From an uncultured Bacteroidales bacterium (lineage in GTDB: Bacteria > Bacteroidota > Bacteroidia > Bacteroidales > UBA932): DNA of 9,473 nucleotides. The stretch lies in NCBI GenBank assembly GCA_945982095.1, contig CAMFRR010000023.1:1-9473 (forward strand). Direction: 5' to 3'. The notes below the pieces were generated by a model that had not been told where the DNA came from, did not search any database, and saw only the letters and a list, made by a program, of their open reading frames with translations. Within the stretch, counting starts at the first letter, position 1. The number at the start of each line of letters is the position of its first letter. The translations under genes were made by a program, and so were the position numbers. Positions 1 to 4,375 of this stretch are shown one piece after another.

Positions 1-82
1 TGGTGTGAATGAGGGAGTTATGCCAGTTGAGGCCTTCATCAGCCTTGTACAGGAAGAAGTAAAACAACAATTAAACAAGTAG
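1..82 (+). CDS. thrS: Threonyl-tRNA synthetase, C-terminal end (partial)
   Basis: Only the last 26 codons are in the window. The reading frame begins at base 2 and ends with TAG at 80-82. The visible tail contains MPVEAFISLVQEEV and then a Lys/Gln-rich end. This resembles the C-terminus of the anticodon-binding domain of ThrRS, where a short strand leads into a final helix. The stronger argument is context, because thrS directly upstream of infC-rpmI-rplT is one of the most conserved bacterial gene orders. The enzyme charges tRNA-Thr in the cytoplasm. The stop codon lies inside the Shine-Dalgarno sequence of infC, which suggests translational coupling. The call relies on a short fragment plus synteny. 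Confidence 0.75.
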   Translation, partial: GVNEGVMPVEAFISLVQEEVKQQLNK

Positions 83-94
83 GAGGACACTCTT
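80..94 (+). promoter_or_regulatory. infC ribosome binding site overlapping the thrS stop codon
   Basis: TAGGAGG at 80-86 contains a perfect AGGAGG (81-86) and also supplies the thrS stop codon TAG (80-82). Eight bases separate it from the ATC at 95, which is ideal spacing for initiation. No other candidate site precedes the conserved IF3 core, so this site decides the start. Strong Shine-Dalgarno sequences are uncommon in Bacteroidota and most other genes here lack one. Confidence 0.85.
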
Positions 95-694
95 ATCGCA
101 GCACCATTCAAACCAACTTTCCGCCCTAAGCCTGCCCCAAGGCCGCAGGCTGCACCACGTCAGCAAGTACGCGAAAAAGCTGACGATGAACTTCGTATAA
201 ATGATGAAATCACCGTACCCCAGGTGCGTCTGGTGGGTGAGAACATCCCCGAACAGGGCATATACCCTATAGCCAAAGCCATTGCTCTGGCTGACGAATT
301 GGAGCTGGACCTTGTGGAGATATCTCCAAAGGCTGATCCTCCTGTCTGCAAAATCCTTGACTATCAGAAATATCTGTACCAGCAGCGTCGCAAGGCCAAG
401 GAGATGAAGAAGAATTCCACAAAGGTGGAAATCAAGGAGATACGTTTCGGACCTAATACCGATGAGCATGATTTCAACTTTAAGCTCAAGCACGCCCAGG
501 AGTTCCTTCAGGAGGGTGATAAGGTAAAAGCCTCCGTGTTTTTCAAGGGTCGCAGCATCGTTTACTCTGAGCAGGGTGAGAAACTGCTTCTGCGCTTTGC
601 ATTGGAGCTTGAGGAGTACGGCAGAGCCGAGCAGATGCCTAAGCTTGAAGGCAAGCGCATGATAATGATGCTTTCTCCTGTCAAGAAGAAATAA
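95..694 (+). CDS. infC: Translation initiation factor IF-3 (ATC start)
   Basis: IF3 binds the 30S subunit, discriminates against wrong start codons and initiator tRNAs, and prevents premature 50S joining. The product is 199 residues from ATC at 95, within the usual family range. The N-domain begins around LRINDEI (33-39) and VRLVGENI (44-51), followed by [20 protein letters not shown]. The C-domain contains [32 protein letters not shown] and [16 protein letters not shown]. The first GTG in frame (224) would cut into the N-domain and remove the conserved RIN segment. No ATG, GTG or TTG lies between the thrS stop and that GTG, whereas ATC at 95 sits 8 bases after a perfect Shine-Dalgarno. Known infC genes often use AUU and are autoregulated through that poor codon; ATC here is inferred to serve the same purpose. 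Residues 2-32 form a Pro/Ala/Arg/Lys-rich, probably disordered extension. The gene lies 12 bases after thrS and 50 bases before rpmI. Confidence 0.95.
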   Translation: MAAPFKPTFRPKPAPRPQAAPRQQVREKADDELRINDEITVPQVRLVGENIPEQGIYPIAKAIALADELELDLVEISPKADPPVCKILDYQKYLYQQRRKAKEMKKNSTKVEIKEIRFGPNTDEHDFNFKLKHAQEFLQEGDKVKASVFFKGRSIVYSEQGEKLLLRFALELEEYGRAEQMPKLEGKRMIMMLSPVKKK

Positions 695-744
695 TCCAGT
701 GATTGGATACTATATTATTAATCAACCGTTAAAAAGTTTTAGTT

Positions 745-939
745 ATGCCTAAAATCAAAACAAACTCCGGTTCAAAAAAGCGTTTCACGCTTACCGGAAC
801 GGGTAAAATCAAGAGGAAACACGCTTATCACAGCCACATCCTCACAAAGAAGACCAAAAAGCAGAAGAGAAATCTTGACCACTTTGCCGTCATTACTCCG
901 GCCGATCAAAAAAGGGTCAAAGCTTTGTTGGGAATGTAG
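745..939 (+). CDS. rpmI: 50S ribosomal protein L35
   Basis: This 64-residue, very basic protein is a late-assembling component of the large ribosomal subunit. [14 protein letters not shown] at the N-terminus is the typical L35 opening. It is followed by [20 protein letters not shown] and ends with a DxxRVKALL-like motif (here [12 protein letters not shown]). The length matches the family norm of about 65 residues. The position between infC and rplT is the canonical infC-rpmI-rplT order. There is no Shine-Dalgarno; the start is preceded by an A/T-rich stretch, aaaaagttttagtt, that is nearly repeated before rplT. In other bacteria L20 represses this operon post-transcriptionally, but I cannot see such a site here. 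Confidence 0.97.
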   Translation: MPKIKTNSGSKKRFTLTGTGKIKRKHAYHSHILTKKTKKQKRNLDHFAVITPADQKRVKALLGM

Positions 940-962
940 TAATGTTTAAAATGTTTTAGTTT

Positions 963-1310
963 ATGCCAAGAAGTGTAAATCATGTAGCCTCAAGGGCTCG
1001 CCGCAAAAAGATTCTCAAGAGAACCCGCGGTAATTTCCTTGCCAGAAGGAATGTGTGGACGGTGGCCAAGAACACCTATGAGAAAGGTCTGACCTATGCA
1101 TATCGTGACCGTAAGACCAAAAAGCGCAATTTCCGTGCTCTTTGGATCCAGAGGATCAATGCAGCCGTACGTCAGTATGGTATGACTTATTCTCAGTTTA
1201 TGGGTGCTGTTGCCAAGAACAACATCGGTCTCAGCCGTAAAGTTCTTGCCGACCTCGCCATGAATAACCCTGCTGCTTTCAAGGCTGTAATCGATTCAGT
1301 TAGAAAATAG
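963..1310 (+). CDS. rplT: 50S ribosomal protein L20
   Basis: L20 binds 23S rRNA directly and is needed for early assembly of the 50S subunit. The product is 115 residues, close to the family norm of 114-120. The N-terminal basic tail [20 protein letters not shown] is followed by [29 protein letters not shown]. The globular RNA-binding part contains [20 protein letters not shown] and [18 protein letters not shown]. It starts 23 bases after rpmI, which makes this the canonical L35-L20 pair. The ATG is preceded by aaaatgttttagttt rather than a Shine-Dalgarno. The next gene, lepB, starts only 11 bases after the stop, so read-through co-expression is likely. Confidence 0.97.
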   Translation: MPRSVNHVASRARRKKILKRTRGNFLARRNVWTVAKNTYEKGLTYAYRDRKTKKRNFRALWIQRINAAVRQYGMTYSQFMGAVAKNNIGLSRKVLADLAMNNPAAFKAVIDSVRK

Positions 1311-1321
1311 CTTGTAGATAA

Positions 1322-2668
1322 ATGAACCTGAAGGAACTATACCGCAATCCTTGGGCAAGATTCATATTTTGGGCCTTGCTCTACACGGTTTGGGTAATCT
1401 GGTTGGGGAATTGGTGGTGGATTACGGGTCTTGTCGTAATTTTCGACATGACTGTCACAAAGAAGGTCAATTGGACTTTCTGGAAACCGAGAGACAAGGC
1501 GAAACGCAATGCCTTCACCGAATGGGTGGATGCCATTATATTCGCAGTAATCGTGGTGACATTCATCAACATCTTTTTCTTCCAGGCTTTCAAGATTCCT
1601 TCATCTTCGATGGAAAGTTCTTTGATGACAGGGGATCACTTGTTTGTCAGCAAGTTGTCTTACGGTCCGAGGCTGCCTCAAACTCCTCTGACCATTCCGT
1701 TCACACACAATGTTATAGGCAGCAGGGAATCTTACAGTACCCTGATAAGCAATGACTATCGCCGTTTGAAGGGCTTCGGCCATGTAAAACGCAACGATCC
1801 TGTGGTGTTCGGTTTCCCTAATGGAGACACGGTGCTCACCCGCAATCCCGGCGCAGATTATTATATGATGTGCCGCCTGATGGGAAGGGAGCAGGCTATA
1901 CGCCAGTTCGGACCTGTGAAGGTCAGGCCATGGGATAAAGTGGACCATTATGTGAAGAGATGCGTTGCCATTGCCGGTGACACCCTGAAGATTGAAAACG
2001 GAGCGTTGTATGTGAACGGCGTGCGTGCGGAAGAATTTCCCGGTATGCAGACTTCATACACTGTAGTGACCAACGGCACCCGCATCAACTCCCTCATCCT
2101 TGAGGATTTGGGTATCAACGGAGCCGAAACCTGGTACGATTCGCAGACTTCGGTTTATCCCCAGATGTGTCTCACAAAGGCCCAGAAGGATAAAATTGCC
2201 GCCCTTGCGAATGTAACAAGTGTCACAGCGAACAACGACGTGTATCCTGCAGATTATCCTGATTCCTATCTGTCCATCTTCCCTTTTTCGGAGGATTACC
2301 ATTGGACAAGGGACAATTTCGGACCTCTGTGGGTTCCGGCAAAAGACGCAACAGTTGCGCTAAGCCCGGCTAACTTGCCTCTGTATGAACGGATAATAAC
2401 TGCATATGAGGGTCATGGCCTGAAAGTGGAAAACGGCTTGATTTATATCGATGGCGAACTTTCAGACAGCTACACCTTCGCACAGGACTATTATTTCATG
2501 ATGGGAGACAACCGCCACAATTCCCTGGACAGCCGCTATTGGGGTTTTGTTCCTGAGGAACAGATTGTGGGCAAGCCGGTCATCATATGGTTTTCGTCGG
2601 ACGCAAACAAAGCTTTCCCAAAGAATATCAGATGGAATCGCTTCCTAAAGGTAAATTTCAGTAAGTAG
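1322..2668 (+). CDS. lepB: Signal peptidase I (leader peptidase)
   Basis: This membrane enzyme removes signal peptides from exported proteins by a Ser/Lys dyad mechanism. Hydrophobic segments are at about residues 12-43 (one or two spans) and 70-90. The catalytic serine is probably Ser96 in FKIPSSSME, just outside the membrane as in the family. The general-base lysine is probably Lys212 in HYVKRCVAIAGD. The family box GDNRHNSLDSRYWGFVPE is at 395-412. At 448 residues it is much longer than E. coli LepB (about 324), mainly because of a segment of about 170 residues between the Lys box and the GDN box. Long forms are familiar in Bacteroidota. Inside that segment, LKIENGALYVNG (222-233) and LKVENGLIYIDG (367-378) resemble each other. 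The gene lies 11 bases after rplT and 26 before rpmB, in the middle of ribosomal protein genes. Confidence 0.95.
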   Translation: MNLKELYRNPWARFIFWALLYTVWVIWLGNWWWITGLVVIFDMTVTKKVNWTFWKPRDKAKRNAFTEWVDAIIFAVIVVTFINIFFFQAFKIPSSSMESSLMTGDHLFVSKLSYGPRLPQTPLTIPFTHNVIGSRESYSTLISNDYRRLKGFGHVKRNDPVVFGFPNGDTVLTRNPGADYYMMCRLMGREQAIRQFGPVKVRPWDKVDHYVKRCVAIAGDTLKIENGALYVNGVRAEEFPGMQTSYTVVTNGTRINSLILEDLGINGAETWYDSQTSVYPQMCLTKAQKDKIAALANVTSVTANNDVYPADYPDSYLSIFPFSEDYHWTRDNFGPLWVPAKDATVALSPANLPLYERIITAYEGHGLKVENGLIYIDGELSDSYTFAQDYYFMMGDNRHNSLDSRYWGFVPEEQIVGKPVIIWFSSDANKAFPKNIRWNRFLKVNFSK

Positions 2669-2694
2669 TAAAAAATTTAAAAAGGTATAATATT

Positions 2695-2937
2695 ATGGCA
2701 AAGGTTTGTCAAGTAACAGGAAGGAAGAGAATGGTAGGCAACAACGTTGCACACTCCAAACTCCGCACAAAACGCACCTTCGAAATCAACCTCAAGACCA
2801 AGAAATTCTGGTCAGAGGCCGAGAACAGGTTCATCACCCTTCGCGTATCTGCAAAAGGTATGAGGACTATCGAGAAGAATGGTCTCGACGCTACTCTGCG
2901 TGAGGCTCAGAAAAAAGGTTTTATTAACATCTATTAA
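2695..2937 (+). CDS. rpmB: 50S ribosomal protein L28
   Basis: L28 is a small large-subunit ribosomal protein that acts late in 50S assembly. The 80-residue product begins MAKVCQVTGRKRMVGNNVAHS, the classic L28 N-terminus. It continues with KTKRTFEINLKTKKFWSEAENRFITLRVSAKGMRTIEKNGLD, also diagnostic. A single cysteine (Cys5) is present, so a four-cysteine zinc site is not made. Upstream, 26 bases of A/T-rich sequence separate it from lepB; an AAGG element (2682-2685) is the only weak Shine-Dalgarno-like match. It is followed 11 bases later by rpmG, the usual L28-L33 pairing. Confidence 0.97.
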   Translation: MAKVCQVTGRKRMVGNNVAHSKLRTKRTFEINLKTKKFWSEAENRFITLRVSAKGMRTIEKNGLDATLREAQKKGFINIY

Positions 2938-2948
2938 TTTTGTGAGCT

Positions 2949-3137
2949 ATGGCAAAGAAAAGCAAAGACGCAAGGGTACAGGTTATCCTGGAGAGCATCG
3001 AGCAGAATGAGGCCGGTGTGTCTGTAGTTTCCCGCTACGTTACCACAAAAAACAAGAAGAACACTCCTGAGCGTATCGAGCGCAAGAAATATCACGCCGG
3101 TGTTGGCCGTGTGACTGTTCACAAGGAGATCAAATAA
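2949..3137 (+). CDS. rpmG: 50S ribosomal protein L33 (cysteine-free type)
   Basis: L33 is a small component of the large ribosomal subunit near the E site. The 62-residue product contains RVQVILES, SRYVTTKNKKNTPERIERKKY and the terminal VTVHKEIK, all typical of Bacteroidota L33. It contains no cysteine, so it belongs to the C-minus form that does not bind zinc. Organisms with such a form do not need zinc-dependent switching of this protein, although a second copy elsewhere cannot be excluded. It lies 11 bases after rpmB and 20 bases before the DUF4295 gene. No clear Shine-Dalgarno precedes the ATG at 2949. Confidence 0.97.
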   Translation: MAKKSKDARVQVILESIEQNEAGVSVVSRYVTTKNKKNTPERIERKKYHAGVGRVTVHKEIK

Positions 3138-3142
3138 TTTTT

Positions 3143-3157
3143 AGGAGATAGACTACT
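3143..3157 (+). promoter_or_regulatory. Ribosome binding site of the DUF4295 gene
   Basis: AGGAGA at 3143-3148 lies 9 bases upstream of the ATG at 3158. Together with the infC site it is one of only two good Shine-Dalgarno matches in the window. It supports the start of a gene only 52 codons long. Confidence 0.7.
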
Positions 3158-3316
3158 ATGGCAAAAAAAGCAGTGGCAACCTTCAACGCCAAATCAGGCG
3201 AGAGGAAGATGACTAAATGCATCAAGATGGAGAAATCCCCTAAGACAGGTGCTTACGTATTCAAAGAGGAGCTCGTAGAGGCTGAGAAGGCTGGCGAGTA
3301 CTTCAAGAAGAAATAA
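3158..3316 (+). CDS. DUF4295 family micro-protein
   Basis: The 52-residue basic product begins MAKKAVATFNAKSG, contains KCIKMEKSPKTGAYVFKEELV (residues 20-40) and ends EYFKKK. I recognise it as DUF4295, a short family known from Bacteroidota whose gene typically lies directly after rpmB-rpmG. That placement is seen here, 20 bases after rpmG and before ftsY. The function is not established. Its size, charge, small-ribosomal-protein look and location suggest a ribosome-associated role, but this is inference only. One cysteine (Cys21) gives no metal-binding pattern. It is the last gene before the intrinsic terminator at 3350-3398, so it ends the ribosomal operon. Start and stop are clear: ATG at 3158 behind AGGAGA, and TAA at 3314-3316. 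Confidence 0.93.
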   Translation: MAKKAVATFNAKSGERKMTKCIKMEKSPKTGAYVFKEELVEAEKAGEYFKKK

Positions 3317-3349
3317 TTCCGCGCACGATACGTCGTGTACTCCGATAAG

Positions 3350-3398
3350 AGGAGGGTGGTTTGCAAGCTTATAACTTGTGGCCATCCTCCTGTTTTTT
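3350..3398 (+). terminator. Intrinsic terminator of the thrS-DUF4295 operon
   Basis: AGGAGGGTGG (3350-3359) pairs with CCATCCTCCT (3382-3391), with one G-T wobble. The helix continues inward through TTGCAAG (3361-3367) and CTTGTGG (3375-3381), with wobble pairs and a one-base bulge, leaving a 7-base loop. A run of six T follows at 3393-3398, and more T-rich sequence continues to 3412. A smaller hairpin, CACGA/TCGTG with a TACG loop (3324-3337), sits just upstream and may be incidental. Confidence 0.9.
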
Positions 3399-3428
3399 AT
3401 TGTATTTTTTTACTATCTTTGTCACTTA
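3391..3428 (+). promoter_or_regulatory. Bacteroidota-type promoter for ftsY-pheT-deoC unit
   Basis: TATCTTTG at 3414-3421 matches the Bacteroidota -7 consensus TAnnTTTG exactly. The -33 region falls at about 3391-3397 (TGTTTTT), about 20 bases upstream, and is only a weak match to TTTG-type boxes. Transcription would start near 3427-3429, giving a leader of roughly 10 bases before the ftsY ATG at 3438. The element directly follows, and partly overlaps, the T-tract of the preceding terminator. The exact start site is inferred. Confidence 0.75.
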
Positions 3429-3437
3429 TATATAGGT

Positions 3438-4373
3438 ATGTATAAGGAAGGCTTAGAAAAAACCAAAAGAGGCTTTTTTGAAAGGCTCACCAGGGCGGTG
3501 GCCGGAAAAAGCACAGTTGATGACGATATTCTCGACAATATCGAAGAGGCTCTGATAGAGTCAGATATGGGTGTGGACACCACACTTAAGATAGTTGATG
3601 CGCTTCAGGATAGGGTAGAGCGTGAAAAGTACATGAACTTCAACGAATTGATGTCCATGCTCAGGGAGGAGATAGGCACTCTCATGGATGAGGGCTGTAA
3701 GCAGGAACCTACCCTGGATGCCATGTTCGGTTCATTTGTCCACAAACCCTATGTGATGATGGTTGTGGGAGTGAACGGAGTGGGCAAGACCACCACCATA
3801 GGCAAGCTAGCCACTATGCTGCGCAAGGCCGGTAAGAAGGTGGTTGTAGGGGCAGCTGACACATTCCGCGCTGCCGCTGTGGACCAGCTTACCATATGGG
3901 CAGAGCGTGCCGGTGTGGATATTGTAAAGCAGCAGATGGGTTCTGACCCGGCTTCTGTAGCTTACGATAGCGTGGCTTCTGCCAAGGCGAAGGGTGCGGA
4001 TGTCGTTATTATCGACACGGCAGGACGTCTTCACAACCGCATAGATCTGATGAACGAACTTACAAAGATACGCAACGTGATGCGTAAGGTGGTTCCTGAT
4101 GCCCCTCATGAGGTATTGCTCGTTTTGGATGCCAGTACGGGGCAGAATGCTTATCAGCAGGCAAAGCAGTTTGCTGCCGCCACTGATATCAGCGCACTTG
4201 CCATTACAAAATTGGACGGAAGTGCCAGGGGAGGCGTTGTCGTAGGCATTGTGGACCAGATGAAGGTTCCCGTGAAATTCGTTGGCGTTGGCGAGCATGC
4301 CGATGACCTCAAGATATTTGACCAGAGGGAGTTCGTGGATTCTCTCTTCAGTAATGATGATATAAGGAAATAA
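3438..4373 (+). CDS. ftsY: Signal recognition particle receptor FtsY
   Basis: FtsY is the SRP receptor GTPase that docks ribosome-nascent chain complexes at the membrane translocon. The product is 311 residues. The N domain is a helical bundle (about 1-95, with [37 protein letters not shown]). The G domain carries the P-loop GVNGVGKTT (111-119), DTFRAAA (141-147), DTAGR (193-197), TKLDG (257-261) and [13 protein letters not shown] (283-295). There is no acidic A domain, as in many compact FtsY proteins. I chose ATG 3438 rather than the in-frame GTG at 3378. The longer form would begin inside the terminator hairpin, run through the promoter and add an implausible Phe/Tyr-rich sequence. The gene heads a new transcription unit and is followed 2 bases later by pheT. 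Confidence 0.96.
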   Translation: MYKEGLEKTKRGFFERLTRAVAGKSTVDDDILDNIEEALIESDMGVDTTLKIVDALQDRVEREKYMNFNELMSMLREEIGTLMDEGCKQEPTLDAMFGSFVHKPYVMMVVGVNGVGKTTTIGKLATMLRKAGKKVVVGAADTFRAAAVDQLTIWAERAGVDIVKQQMGSDPASVAYDSVASAKAKGADVVIIDTAGRLHNRIDLMNELTKIRNVMRKVVPDAPHEVLLVLDASTGQNAYQQAKQFAAATDISALAITKLDGSARGGVVVGIVDQMKVPVKFVGVGEHADDLKIFDQREFVDSLFSNDDIRK

Positions 4374-4375
4374 AT

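Noticed and set aside
224..694. Shorter infC starting at GTG 224 (156 residues)
   Set aside because: It would remove the conserved start of the IF3 N-domain (LRINDEI). The frame is open upstream to an ideally spaced AGGAGG with ATC at 95.
1351..1755. Forward out-of-frame ORF of 134 residues inside lepB
   Set aside because: It overlaps the clearly coding LepB frame that contains the catalytic serine, and its translation resembles no family.
3324..3337. Small hairpin CACGA-TACG-TCGTG as an independent regulatory element
   Set aside because: Five base pairs and a location between a stop codon and a strong terminator make it compatible with chance. It is mentioned only within the terminator entry.
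3378..3437. Extended FtsY from GTG 3378 with a hydrophobic N-terminus
   Set aside because: The extra 20 codons lie inside the terminator stem, its T-tract and the promoter. The Phe/Tyr-rich sequence is a by-product of T-rich DNA, not a membrane anchor.
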